DNA of 64,000 nt from Dipteris shenzhenensis (GCA_047967505.1 CM106539.1), one strand, 5' to 3'. Shown: positions 1 through 8,900, counted from the stretch's first letter. Made by a program: numbers and translations. Notes: generated from the letters alone by a model not told the origin.

Positions 1-690
1 AAGCCTAGGAAACTATGGACTTCATGCACAGTGTTCAGCTCTGGCCATTCCTGGATGGCTTGGATCTTTGCCTGATCCATCCGTATTCCATCCTTGGATA
101 TTATATGCCTCAAATAGTGGATCTCTTCCAGAAAGAATTCACTTTTCTTGCTGTTTGCATAGGGCTGGTGATTACGCAGCTCTTGGAAAAAAGTAGCAAG
201 ATGCTCCTTGTGCTCTTCCTCGGACTTTGATAAGACAATGATGTCATCGAAGAAGGTACTTGTGAACTATCTATAAGGGCAGAAGATACAATCCATCATC
301 TTGTTAAAGGTAGTCGGGACATTCGTTAACCCAAAAGGCATCGCCATATACTCGTACAGCTCAAAAGTAGTGCGAAACGCTGTCTTATGCACATCTTGTG
401 GCTGTATCTTGACTTGCGCAGAATTGGGAATATGTTCTTGATGGTCATCTTGTTTTAGTGCACGATAGTCAACGCACATTTGAAAGGAACCATCTTTCTT
501 CTGTACAAGGGTACGGGGGAACAAAATGGAGAGGAACTGGGCCCTGCGCGAAATTGGGAATATGTTCTTGATGGTCATCTTGTTCAGTGCATGATAGTTC
601 ACGCACATTTGAAAGGAACCATCTTTCTTCTATACAAGGAGTATAGAGGAACAAAATGGAGAGGAACTGGGCCCTTTGGACAACTAGTCC
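1..690 (-). pseudogene. Element A reverse transcriptase fragment (Ty3/gypsy pol)
   Basis: Minus-strand frames give KKDGSFQMCVDYRAL, then TAFRTTFELYEY, MPFGLTNVPTTF, and after a frame change near 265 a catalytic FFDDI followed by SKSEEEHKEHL and a thumb-like stretch to base 1. These are RT blocks of Ty3/gypsy pol in the right order. The reading is broken by a frameshift at about 265 and by a 130-bp tandem duplication (about 415-675) that repeats the KKDGSF..MCV.Y.AL block and shifts frame. RNase H and integrase would lie left of the window. The protein is not functional as read. Confidence 0.85.
415..675. repeat. 130-bp direct tandem duplication inside the element A RT
   Basis: Two adjacent copies begin near 415 and 545, with a spacing of 130 bp, roughly 90% identity and two compensating one-base indels. 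Both encode the same RT block on the minus strand. Because 130 is not a multiple of three, the duplication frameshifts pol. Confidence 0.85.
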
Positions 691-825
691 TGCACTTGGG
701 CCATGATTTCTTCTTGTTGCATTGCACTAACTTTGTATGGGGGCCTATTAGGTGGCTCAGTGCCAATAATAAGCTCTATGCACTAGCCTTTAGGTCTCTC
801 AAGGGGTAACTCCCCTGGCAAAGTG

Positions 826-1113
826 TCAGAAAAACAATCTTTTAAAGTTTACAAGGAACTGAAATTTATCTTTATCTGCCTCATTCATTTCAGCATGCAT
901 TTCAACATCTCTTTCTTTTATAAAAACCATATACGCTAAAACTGCAGACTTCATTTCTTTTCCAACTGAAACTTTAGATACAATGGGGGTGGTCTCCCTC
1001 TCCCCTTTGTTCCTGGCAACCACACGCTGCGCTTTGCCCCTATGTACAAACTCAAGCACTCTTTTAGGAAGTGCTAGCTCCACTGCCTTGCGATGGAACC
1101 AAGGCATTCTCAA
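826..1113 (-). pseudogene. Element A protease-RT linker
   Basis: This is a 95-codon open stretch starting MRMPWFHRKAVELALPKRVL. The opening resembles the GMPWL...A..L segment that follows the retropepsin core in Ty3/gypsy polyproteins, and it lies between the protease and RT pieces at the expected distance. The rest is charged and has no diagnostic motif. It is assigned by position more than by sequence. Confidence 0.55.
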
Positions 1114-1177
1114 AACCGCATCTAGATGTTTAAGTGGGGATCTACATAGTTATGTACATGAAGACGGAGCTTCCCTA

Positions 1178-1393
1178 TCAAGGGAGTAATTGGCACATGG
1201 TCCCCACAGAACATCTGGTCAGCATCAAGGGCCCTACCCAACTCCTCCATCTTATCTCCAGCCTCAGGGCTAAATCTTTAGAGATGAGATTTTTTGTAGC
1301 CCCTGGATCAAACAATATGAGCGCGTGCTGGTCTCTTATCTTTTCCCAAGAAAGCAGCAACTCTCTTTCCTCTGGATTTGTCGCTCTGCCCAA
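1178..1393 (-). pseudogene. Element A retropepsin-like protease fragment, altered active site
   Basis: The minus frame contains ALILFDPGATKNLISKDLA. This aligns with the ALIL-D-S/T-G-A-T-x-N-F/L-I-S active-site region of gypsy proteases, but the serine/threonine after the catalytic Asp is Pro (DPG), which should abolish activity. It sits between the zinc-knuckle region and the linker to RT, as expected. Confidence 0.75.
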
Positions 1394-1399
1394 AACATC

Positions 1400-2358
1400 T
1401 GGGATTCCTCATGCCATTGGCTTTTGCTGTCCTGGTGGTTTTCTTTGCTCCTTGGAACCCGAAGGTTTCTCAGGGCACTGGGCAGCCACATGCCCTTCTT
1501 TTCCACATTTCCCCTCCTTGCGGAAAATGGCTATCTGCTTAGGGGAAAACGGGGGTTTACCTTTGAAGGCTTTTGGTGCTTGATTCCCCCTCGGCTTGCA
1601 GCCACATGCCCTTCTTTTCCACATTTCCCCTCCTTGCGGAAAATGGCTATGTGCTTAGGGGAAAATTGGGGTTTACCTTTGAAGGCTTTCGGTGCTTGGT
1701 TCCCCCTCGGCTTCCCTCTTTTGAGCCTTAAGAAACACCTTTTTCTCAAAGTGAGGTGTGGATGACTTTTTCTTATCTGCTGTCCTAGCAAAAAGAGAAG
1801 GCACTGTGGTGGGATCCTGCATGTGCATTAAGCTTGACACAGTGGCTGCATGCATGATATCTTGTATGCCCTTGGTCTTATCCACAGCATGTATCTTTGG
1901 AGTGAGACCAAACCTGTATTTTCTTACCTGGGTCTTCTTTGAGACCTTCTTGAAGGGAGTAATTTGCAAGTATGCATCCCAAAATTTCTGAAGGCTTTCT
2001 TGAAGCCCTTCTACTTCTTTGGAGCAAAACCAGCCATCGTTTGTGCGCTCCACCATGTACTAGCTATTGTTGTCAGATGCAAACTAACCATGCGCAGCTT
2101 GGAGGACTAAGAAAAATTCTCCGTGCCAAAAGCCGCATCAAATTGCCTACTGAACTGCATGGATTTTTCTGTTTGGCCATACTGGCCATTAAATATAGCA
2201 AACTTGACAGACTTCCCACCTTCTTTGAACTCTTTAGGTTTTGCTTTCTTAGATGACTTCTTCTTCTTATGCTTAGTCTTCGATGACCCAGAAGAAGAAG
2301 ACGATGATGAGGATGAAGAAGGAGAGCTGGAAGAAGAGGAAGAAGAACATGAAGAACT
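1400..2358 (-). pseudogene. Element A gag, central and nucleocapsid part
   Basis: From 2358 downward the minus strand reads a serine-rich run, then SSKTKHKKKKSSKKAKPKEF and GGKSVKFAIFNGQYGQ, the start of a retrotransposon gag domain. Stops follow near 2108 and 2030. The 2056-1673 frame continues with FWDAYLQITPFKKVSKKTQV. A partial zinc knuckle (CGKEGHVAAQC, first Cys lost) lies near 1490-1520 and is repeated by a 116-bp duplication. The domain order and context support a gypsy gag that is broken by several mutations. Confidence 0.8.
1482..1713. repeat. 116-bp direct tandem duplication of the element A zinc-knuckle region
   Basis: Copies at 1482-1597 and 1598-1713 differ at only a few bases. 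The unit encodes the FRKEGKCGKEGHVAA segment on the minus strand. Since 116 is not a multiple of three, gag is frameshifted by the duplication. Confidence 0.88.
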
Positions 2359-2363
2359 ATGAT
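2359..2363. repeat. Left target-site duplication of element B (ATGAT)
   Basis: ATGAT directly precedes the 5' LTR and recurs at 7165-7169 directly after the 3' LTR. A 5-bp duplication is normal for LTR integrases, and removing B plus one copy restores the gag reading frame of element A. Confidence 0.95.
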
Positions 2364-2813
2364 TGTCACGATCTGTGATGTATTCCTTTCTCTATTTCTA
2401 GACTTATGGATGGTTTGATGAATGGACACTTGTGGAAGGGTATGCCCTTTCGACGGGACACTTCCTATGAGGCACAACCCTTGCCCTTTCGACGGGACAC
2501 TTCCTATGAGGCACAACCCTTCACAAGAGACATTCTATTGAAGAGACATTCCTATTGTAATGTACCCTCTCATCAAGGGTCACACCCTTCACAAGGGGTA
2601 CACACCTCTTCATGCACACACACTTTGGAGTACACACCTTTTCATGTGTGACTCTTCACTCTCTATATAAGAGAGGCCCAATTGTATGGATGACACACAA
2701 CAGATACCCTACAGACATTCAAGCAATACAATTATTCCTTGTTCTCTGCTATTTCAGTCTCCTTTCTGTTCCTCAGCACATTTCTAAATATAGTAAATCT
2801 AGGATTTCTTACA
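2364..2813 (+). repeat. Element B 5' LTR
   Basis: This is 450 bp from TGTCACGATC to TTTCTTACA. A TATA box (TATATAA) lies at 2664-2670 in the context CTCTATATAAGAG, so transcription probably starts about 30 bp downstream. An internal direct repeat of GACGGGACACTTCCTATGAG occurs twice near 2450 and 2490. It differs from the 3' LTR at three sites, all C/T. Confidence 0.95.
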
Positions 2814-2814
2814 G

Positions 2815-2826
2815 TGGTATCAGAGC
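2815..2826 (+). other. Element B primer-binding site (tRNA-Met type)
   Basis: TGGTATCAGAGC lies one base after the 5' LTR. It is complementary to the 3' end of plant initiator tRNA-Met, the usual primer of many plant LTR elements. Confidence 0.93.
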
Positions 2827-3067
2827 AAAATTCGCTCCTGCCTGTAGGAAATGCCCCCCACCTTCTAGCGCCAATCTGATACATCTTTTCCGCTAGGACA
2901 TCCGTGCACATTGTGCATGGAAGAGATGGAGAGGATGAGCGTAATAATTTTTCGCGCCAACCCTGCCTAAAGTCATCTATGGCCTCTCCATCTCCCACAC
3001 ATCACGAGTTGATGTGAATGGACACGACAAAAATCGTGTCTTTTCAGGTGCTTGGGCTGTCCCAAAA

Positions 3068-3280
3068 CCAAGGGACACACCTTTTTCACCATCGGACACA
3101 CCTTTTGATGAAGAGTCTCGACTCCTCACCCAAGGGACACACCCCATTGTGGACAAAAGGACACACCTATTCATGTAGGGACACCCCTTTTAAAAATAGG
3201 GACACACCCCTTCATGAAAAGGTGCACCTATTCCAAGGGTCACACCCCTTCGAATAGGCACACCTTTTAGGCACCAAGCA
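3068..3280 (+). repeat. Degenerate GGGACACACC repeat tract in the B leader
   Basis: GGACACACC or a close variant recurs about every 20-30 bp, for example near 3071, 3094, 3133, 3158 and 3200. The spacing is irregular and units differ in the following pyrimidine run. Similar phrases (GGGTCACACC, GGTACACACC) occur in the B LTRs. Confidence 0.7.
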
Positions 3281-3479
3281 CCTATAAAAGGGTACCTAGA
3301 GGGGTTAAAATGGAAAACCCAGCCTCAAACCTTAGGTTTACCCTAGCTACCCTAGGGTTAATTAAACCCACCATTTAATTTTTGGGCAACCACCCAACCT
3401 AGGCAGCCACCAACGAAAAAGGGGCGCACCCTTTGATGTCCGTACAGATTTGCATGCAGGCTCGCCTCCACCGTACGGA

Positions 3480-3730
3480 TTTCCACGCAGGAGCTGCCCT
3501 CAGCCCTCGCCATTTCGCTGTCAGCCCACGCAGGGTCTGCCCTCAGCCCTCGCCATTTCGCTGCCAGCCCGCGCAGGTTCGCTGCCAGCCTTTGCCTCGC
3601 CATCTTGCTGCCAGCCTTCACGCGCCATCTTGCTGCCAGCCTTCACGCGCCATCTCGCTGCCAGCCGTGCCATTTTCGCTGCCAGCCCCTCGCCTTTTTC
3701 GCTGCCAGTTACCTTGCCCTTGCAGCCCCG
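3480..3730 (+). repeat. Degenerate GCTGCCAGCC-type repeat tract in the B leader
   Basis: Units built on CGCCATYTYGCTGCCAGCC recur about ten times with variable spacing. The leader of element C (about 14340-14480) carries similar GCCCTCGCCATTTGC and TTGCAGCCACC phrases, suggesting related leaders. Confidence 0.65.
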
Positions 3731-4798
3731 CTGGTTTTGCAGCCCTGTTCCTTTCCAGCCTGCAACGTGAGCACAGCACCAGCCAGCCCTTCGGTTGCAA
3801 AACAGCCTGCAACCAGATTTTCGCCAGTGACAGCCTCGCCTGCCCCTTTTCTGTTTCGCCAGTCTCCCATGACAGCAGCAGCCTTGTGGGCCAGCCCCTA
3901 TTGCGATCCAGAATCGGGTACTTGCAGCCTATTGTGCCATTGATAGCCTGCTCTCCTTGGTTCGCTACATTTTCCTGCCAGATCAGCAGGAGTTTCAGCC
4001 TCCTATCGCGATGAAGACAGCCTGTTAAATACCAGGCCCCGATCTGTGATCCTCTACGCAACAATTTGGCAGATTAAATCATTGCCAGGTGGAGTCTTTC
4101 CATTCTGCTTTTAAGGATTCTCTTGTCATTTTCAAATTACAGCAAATGAAAGACGCTCCCTTAAAGCATGGAAACCCTTGGTAATTCACCCGGCATTTCA
4201 AGGACACCTCAGGCATCATCTACCACACAATATTGTGTTTAGATTGAACAACCAGCCCATTTCGGAGCTTTTGCATCTTGGGTCTTCTGTGTCATGTGCC
4301 CTCCTAGTGATTTGGACCACATCCTATACCTTCTGCGTGAGGCACCTCAGTTACATTACTTCCTCAGCACAGTCCAGGTTGTGTTCCACAAGACACGAAG
4401 ATACCCAGAACCCGATATTTCTCAAGAGTTTCCTGTCCATCTTTGGAGAGAATTTTACCCCTCACCTTCGGCATCTCCAGGGTACTCTCCACCTCCTTCA
4501 GCTCCCAGATATCCTCCTATACAGGTTGTACCTTCCCCAAGACAGTATTTACACTCCGAAGGCACTCCTTCTCCTGGATATCCTCCATTTCCCACAGCAG
4601 CTCCTTATCCCTTCTCAGATCCGTGGACTCTGCAACCTACTCCTGTCCTCTCACGAGCAGTAACACCACTTTCGGCATCACCAGTGTTACCTCAGACAGG
4701 ACCTCCTTTACCAGATTTCCACGGGTGGTTCCATCCTGCCTCGCCTGCCCCCTCCACTATGAGCAACCTTTGGGAGCAGCCCAAATCTTCTTCTTGGA

Positions 4799-5764
4799 AT
4801 GGTACAAACTAGAGCGCAAGTTCGCGCTTTTCTCACAGGGATCTCCGATATGTCGCAACGCTCGCGTGAAGCCTCTCCAGAGATCAAAGACTCAAGTCCA
4901 AAAAAGAACCCTGAAGTCAACATACAAGGCGAAACACTACTGCAACTTCAAATTTCCCAGCTTCAGGATAGCATCTCCGACTTGGTCCAGAAAGTTCAAC
5001 AACTTCAAGATTCTCGCAGTATCACACATACAGAGGATGACGTGACGCAACCAGACGACTATGCGGATTCATTCCCACCAGAGGTAGAAAACACTGAACT
5101 ACGTGTCCTCTACCGTTTACTTCAAGCTTCCAAAACTAAAAGAATTGACATCAAACTTCCGGAAGCCTACATTGGTCAACGCAATCGCCGAATAGTTGAC
5201 CAATGGCTTGCAAAAATGCGCATGTATTTTGATACTGTTGACCTCACTGAAGGCAAAAAGATCGCCTTGGCAGCCTCCCTCCTCAAGGTTACAGCTTTTC
5301 TATGGTGGCAAAGATGCTTAAAGGACGGCAAAAGTGTGTTAACATGGGAACGTTTTGAACACGTGCTCCGTAAGCAGTTCATACCTGCCAATGCGGACTT
5401 CCAAGCACGTTCAAAACTCCGACAGTTGGAGCAAACGGGCTCTCTGTCTTCCTACATCTCTCAGTTCACCACATTGGTGCTGGAGATTGATGGTTTAACT
5501 GAGGATGATCGCCTTCATGCTTTCATCTCAGGCCTAAATCCCTCGTTACGCATTGATGTCCTTAAAGCAAACATCACCATCACAGCTGGCGCTATTGCTT
5601 ACGTAGAGCGCATTACAGATTTCCAAAACACAGGGAAGCAGAGTGCTAATCGCACACAGAACTCTACTATGGCCAAAGGTGCTCGCCCTCAAGATAACAC
5701 TAGGTTTCGAAAAAACTCCGGTAATCAAGGTCAGCGACAGTCTCAAGATCCCCAGAAGACTTAG
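4799..5764 (+). CDS. Element B Gag (capsid part, ends at in-frame TAG)
   Basis: 321 codons from ATG (MVQTRAQVRAF) to TAG at 5762-5764. An N-terminal coiled-coil-like stretch (LLQLQISQLQDSISDLVQKV, about residues 46-65) precedes a retrotransposon gag domain with IDIKLPEAYIG, VDQWLAKMRMYF, KVTAFLWWQRCL and GLTEDDRLHAFISGLN, typical of Ty3/gypsy capsids. The frame is otherwise unbroken, consistent with a recent copy. The TAG sits before the zinc knuckle, so Gag made from this ORF lacks nucleocapsid unless the stop is read through. A C-to-T change of a CAG codon is the simplest origin. Confidence 0.9.
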   Translation: MVQTRAQVRAFLTGISDMSQRSREASPEIKDSSPKKNPEVNIQGETLLQLQISQLQDSISDLVQKVQQLQDSRSITHTEDDVTQPDDYADSFPPEVENTELRVLYRLLQASKTKRIDIKLPEAYIGQRNRRIVDQWLAKMRMYFDTVDLTEGKKIALAASLLKVTAFLWWQRCLKDGKSVLTWERFEHVLRKQFIPANADFQARSKLRQLEQTGSLSSYISQFTTLVLEIDGLTEDDRLHAFISGLNPSLRIDVLKANITITAGAIAYVERITDFQNTGKQSANRTQNSTMAKGARPQDNTRFRKNSGNQGQRQSQDPQKT

Positions 5765-6658
5765 AAATCATATGCTAGATTCCAACAGAAGCACTCCTCC
5801 AAGGATCGCGCCTCTTCTTCTTCACAAAGTCATTATCGACATCCCCAACATAAAGGTGCGGCCACTGACAAGAAGAACAACTCCAGCACAAAAGGACTTT
5901 GTACCATCTGTACAGGCGACCATAGATGGTTCGATTGTCCCAAGCGACCAAAGCAAAATTCCAATATGGAACCTAGCACTTCCCAAAGAGAAGATGCTAC
6001 CCTAGCACAAGACAAGAAAGGCAAAGCTGTTCGAATGGCAAATACCATCCACTTGAGCCTTGCCAGTAACCCCGAACCTTCCCTGGCCACTCAAGTACTT
6101 TGTGTTCAAGGATCGATTCGTGGAACAACGGTCACTATCCTCATTGACAGTGGCTGCTCTCATAACTTCCTAGCTAGTTCTATGGTCGACAAACTTCGGT
6201 TGACCACCAGTCCTAGTCTCATGGACTATCAGATTGAACTCGCAAATGGAACTACTTTCTTGTGCAACACCCGGATCAAAAACTTGTCTTTTCGCATCCA
6301 ACATTATACGGACAAGTTGAACTTCGACATCATGCCTCTTTCTCGGTACGATGTCATACTCGGACAACAGTGGCTCTACGACTATGATCCATCAATCAGT
6401 TTTCGCAGCCATACTATCCAGTTTGTCCACCAGGGAAAACTTATTGAGCTAATTGGTTCTAGGGACTCTCCTTCAACCCCAGTTCTCATGGGAGCCGACT
6501 CGGTGGTCAAGACAGACCATCACTCTCTAAAGTATATCTTCACTCAGCTAGTCATGAACGCTCGAGATCTGGACGACTCCGACGCTACTTGGCAATCTGA
6601 TGAAGACTTACAGCAGTACCGTGACATTTTACAGCAGTATTTTCAGAATTTACAGTGA
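5765..6658 (+). CDS. Element B nucleocapsid, protease and RNase H scrap, in frame with gag
   Basis: This is the same frame as gag, opened by the single TAG. It holds a zinc knuckle CTICTGDHRWFDC (CX2CX3HX4C, near 5900-5940), then a retropepsin with ILIDSGCSHNF at about 6143-6175 and DVILGQQWLYDYDP near 6350, the complete motif pair expected of an active gypsy protease. After LIELIGSRDS the text jumps to VVKTDHHSLKYIFTQ, a piece of Ty3/gypsy RNase H, then an unmatched acidic tail to TGA at 6656-6658. RT, most of RNase H and integrase are missing, so an internal deletion apparently fused protease to RNase H in frame. Confidence 0.85.
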   Translation, partial: KSYARFQQKHSSKDRASSSSQSHYRHPQHKGAATDKKNNSSTKGLCTICTGDHRWFDCPKRPKQNSNMEPSTSQREDATLAQDKKGKAVRMANTIHLSLASNPEPSLATQVLCVQGSIRGTTVTILIDSGCSHNFLASSMVDKLRLTTSPSLMDYQIELANGTTFLCNTRIKNLSFRIQHYTDKLNFDIMPLSRYDVILGQQWLYDYDPSISFRSHTIQFVHQGKLIELIGSRDSPSTPVLMGADSVVKTDHHSLKYIFTQLVMNARDLDDSDATWQSDEDLQQYRDILQQYFQNLQ

Positions 6659-6703
6659 TATTTTCTACATCAGTTCATTATCTCCACCAGGGTCTTATTT
6701 TGA

Positions 6704-6714
6704 GTGGGAGGGGA
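6704..6714 (+). other. Element B polypurine tract
   Basis: GTGGGAGGGGA lies immediately before the 3' LTR. This is the standard position of the plus-strand primer. Confidence 0.88.
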
Positions 6715-7164
6715 TGTCACGATCTGTGACGTATTCCTTTCTCTATTTCTAGACTTATGGATGGTTTGATGAATGGACACTTGTGGAAGGGTATGCCCTT
6801 TTGACGGGACACTTCCTATGAGGCACAACCCTTGCCCTTTCGACGGGACACTTCCTATGAGGCACAACCCTTCACAAGAGACATTCTATTGAAGAGACAT
6901 TCCTATTGTAATGTACCCTCTCATCAAGGGTCACACCCTTCACAAGGGGTACACACCTCTTCATGCACACACACTTTGGAGTACACACCTTTTCATGTGT
7001 GACTCTTCACTCTCTATATAAGAGAGGCCCAATTGTATGGATGACACACAACAGATACCCTACAGACATTCAAGCAATACAATTATTCCTTGTTCTCTGC
7101 TATTTCAGTCTCCTTTCTGTTCCTTAGCACATTTCTAAATATAGTAAATCTAGGATTTCTTACA
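6715..7164 (+). repeat. Element B 3' LTR
   Basis: 450 bp, 447 of 450 identical to the 5' LTR. The three differences are C/T transitions, two of them in CpG and one in CAG context. TATA box at 7015-7021. Confidence 0.95.
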
Positions 7165-7169
7165 ATGAT
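7165..7169. repeat. Right target-site duplication of element B (ATGAT)
   Basis: Identical to 2359-2363; it marks the right edge of element B. Confidence 0.95.
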
Positions 7170-7533
7170 CATGTCTGCCCTTCTTCTTCCTGGAATGAGA
7201 ACTCCCTTCTTGACTACCTCTCTTTCTCTTCTTGCTGTCCTCGTAACGGGGCTTCTTATTCATCCTAGATGTATCATCTGAAGGAACTGTATTCAGGGAT
7301 TTCTTTTTGGCTGTCACCTTCTGGGTTGCTCCAGAAGAAACTATCTGCTGCTCTTCCTATGCATGCGGATTTATGAGCCTGCGAAACAATGGATCCCTTT
7401 GAGCTTCAACAAGATGTGCCAGTAAATGTCAGTAAGTTGCTTCAGTCTTTGACTGCACACTGCCAAGAATGACCAAGCCACACAAGAGCTGACTCTTCTC
7501 ATGGGAGGGCATGACATCCTGCTGTGAAGTCAT
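7165..7533 (-). pseudogene. Element A gag, N-terminal part
   Basis: On the minus strand an ATG at 7533 begins MTSQQDVMPSHEKSQLL and runs through AHLVEAQRDPLFRRLINPHA to a basic stretch (RMNKKPRYEDSKKRKRGSQE) that continues, past element B, into the serine/lysine-rich gag segment at 2358. Two stops interrupt it: TGA where Trp fits and TAG where Gln fits. Both are explained by C-to-T or G-to-A transitions. The basic N-terminal region followed by a capsid domain fits a Ty3/gypsy gag. Confidence 0.75.
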
Positions 7534-8040
7534 CTTTGCAAACTTAACTTGAAATTTTGCAAACTCTCACACAAGGTGTATGTAACCAATGCACTCAAAC
7601 TGCTTTTTCAAAGTGAAAATACCTCAACAAGAGGTGAATTGCATTCACAAGCTTGTGTCAGTTACTGGTTGTCACCTCAAGGCATAAACCACAAGGTTGC
7701 TTGAGCATCAACTGTTGTGTTGCCCCTTTTCTAGTTACTGCAGATGACACTCAAAATGCATCTGAATTCACTTTTCTCTGCTCAAAGGCATTCAACTCCC
7801 TTTCTTTGTGCACAAATCTTTGATTTTCTGTGTTGTCTACTGTTTTCTGACAGGAATTGACTGATAGATAGATGAAAACTGGCAGGCCAGAATTGTCTCT
7901 GCAACTTTCTTTTCCCCCCCACCCCCAAGTAACAGGCTGGCTAACTCTCTGGTTAGACTAATGAGACTGACTTTCTCTGGTGTGCAGACTAGTTGGTCTG
8001 TAACTGGGCCTCTAATCAGGGTTAACTGGACCAGGGTTGA
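7534..8040 (-). other. Probable leader of element A, no gene
   Basis: Sequence upstream of the element A gag start. It contains a C run near 7914-7925 and no open frame of note. No primer-binding site could be recognised here in either common plant form, so the LTR border of A is not located. Confidence 0.4.
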
Positions 8041-8900
8041 AATTAACTACATGTTTGCCACCTGTGTTAACTGCCACATCAACAGCAACTTGCCATGTTA
8101 GCTTTGCCACGTGTCAGTGCCATGTCACCAGGGCTGACGTGTCTGTCACATCAGCATCTTCCTGCTCTGCCACGTGTATATGGCAGATCTGCCACATCAG
8201 CTTTGTCAACGTCAGTGCCTAACGCATGCGCCTAGTCAGCATCACCGTTATTTGCACATGCTTGGTTGCCATGTCAGATAAAACACGCACAACGTCGCAA
8301 CACGATGGGCACAAAGAACCTTACAAGATTTCCATTACTTCCCACGTGATTCAAGACCTTGCACTGCCTCAAAAGTCTACACGTGCATGAAAGGGGCGGA
8401 CGTTGTTGCACGTCTTCAATCTTATCATGGGAGGTGCATGGCTGAAGGTACGAAACCGTCCATCTGACCGGCTGCATTCGCCCATGTGATTCATCTCAAG
8501 GCCTTTCGTCAGCTGCTGCCGAATACCATATGCCAATTCTCACGTGCTCACAGAATCTTGCTAGCCTTTACGTTGGTTTTCGGTTACGTATCGAGCTGAC
8601 ATAGGATGGCTTCATGTGCAATACTCAAGGACGCAGCCATAGGTTAGTGTCAAGAATTTACGCATTAACATGGCGTCACACGACAAATTGCCCCTTTTTT
8701 TGGATGGGTTTCCTTGCGGCGTCGAATTGCAACCTGGCCGTGCATATATACCTTCCGCGTTCTCATGCTCTCAGTCTGGTGTCGACCGTCACATGCTTAC
8801 ATAAATACAACGAGCAATTCAAATTCCTTCCACGCTTACTCTGTATTATTCTTGTAGTCTTTCTCCCTTAATAGTTGCCACCATAGAAGATGTTGCCTAG
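8041..8900. promoter_or_regulatory. G-box-rich stretch (five CACGTG motifs)
   Basis: CACGTG occurs at 8108-8113, 8171-8176, 8343-8348, 8380-8385 and 8541-8546, embedded in repeated phrases such as GCCACGTGTCAG and CCACATCAGC. TATA-like boxes follow at about 8743 (CATATATACC) and 8800 (CATAAATAC). G-boxes bind bZIP/bHLH factors in plants. The stretch could be an LTR promoter (possibly of element A) or a host promoter; no gene starts next to it. The only plus-strand frame (8614-8871) has no recognisable domain. Confidence 0.4.

Larger units (their letters stand above)
2827..4798 (+). other. Element B leader with two repeat tracts
   Basis: About 2 kb without a convincing coding frame. From 3068 to 3280 there are roughly ten degenerate copies of a GGGACACACC-based unit, followed by a TATA-like CTATAAAAGGG near 3280. 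This resembles the body of B's own LTR, so part of the leader may be an old LTR piece. From about 3440 to 3730 a C-rich tract repeats CGCCATTTCGCTGCCAGCC-like units and includes CCGTACGGATTTCC near 3471. Open frames here are by-products of the C-rich composition. Confidence 0.7.
2364..7164 (+). mobile_element. Element B: full-length young non-autonomous Ty3/gypsy element (gag and protease only)
   Basis: The element is 4801 bp, with two 450-bp LTRs (TGTCAC...TTACA) differing at three positions, a tRNA-Met type primer site at 2815-2826, a purine tract at 6704-6714 and ATGAT target duplications. The interior has a leader of about 2 kb, gag (4799-5764) and, after one in-frame TAG, a frame with a zinc knuckle and an intact protease motif ending at 6658. 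RT and integrase are absent; only a short RNase H-like peptide remains. It resembles gag-only terminal-repeat retrotransposons (the TR-GAG class) and would need enzymes in trans. Orientation is opposite to host element A. Confidence 0.93.
1..7533 (-). mobile_element. Element A: decayed Ty3/gypsy retrotransposon, split by element B
   Basis: Read on the minus strand, the order is gag N-terminus (7533 to 7165), gag C-terminus and nucleocapsid (2358 to about 1400), protease (about 1390-1178), linker (1113-826) and reverse transcriptase (about 690 to 1, running off the left edge). This is the Ty3/gypsy order. Element B (2364-7164) sits inside gag, and the gag frame resumes cleanly on the far side of B's 5-bp target duplication, so A is older. 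Frameshifts, stop codons and two short tandem duplications show it is dead. No LTR or primer site of A could be recognised; its 5' LTR should lie at higher coordinates than 7533. Confidence 0.88.

Noticed and set aside
2123-2362. Plus-strand acidic frame ending in an Asp/Glu run
   Set aside because: It is the antisense of the serine-rich gag stretch of element A; the minus strand carries the recognisable gag motifs.
2815-2826. Possible tRNA gene at TGGTATCAGAGC sites
   Set aside because: Only the 3' complementary stretch is present at each site, next to an LTR; no cloverleaf follows.
3433-4064. Overlapping plus- and minus-strand frames up to 193 codons in the element B leader
   Set aside because: The C-rich repeat composition leaves several frames open; none has a domain, and the leader precedes a clear gag start.
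4178-4812. Proline-rich frames (161-172 codons) just before gag
   Set aside because: Two overlapping frames of low complexity with no motif; one ends at 4812, overlapping the gag ATG by chance.
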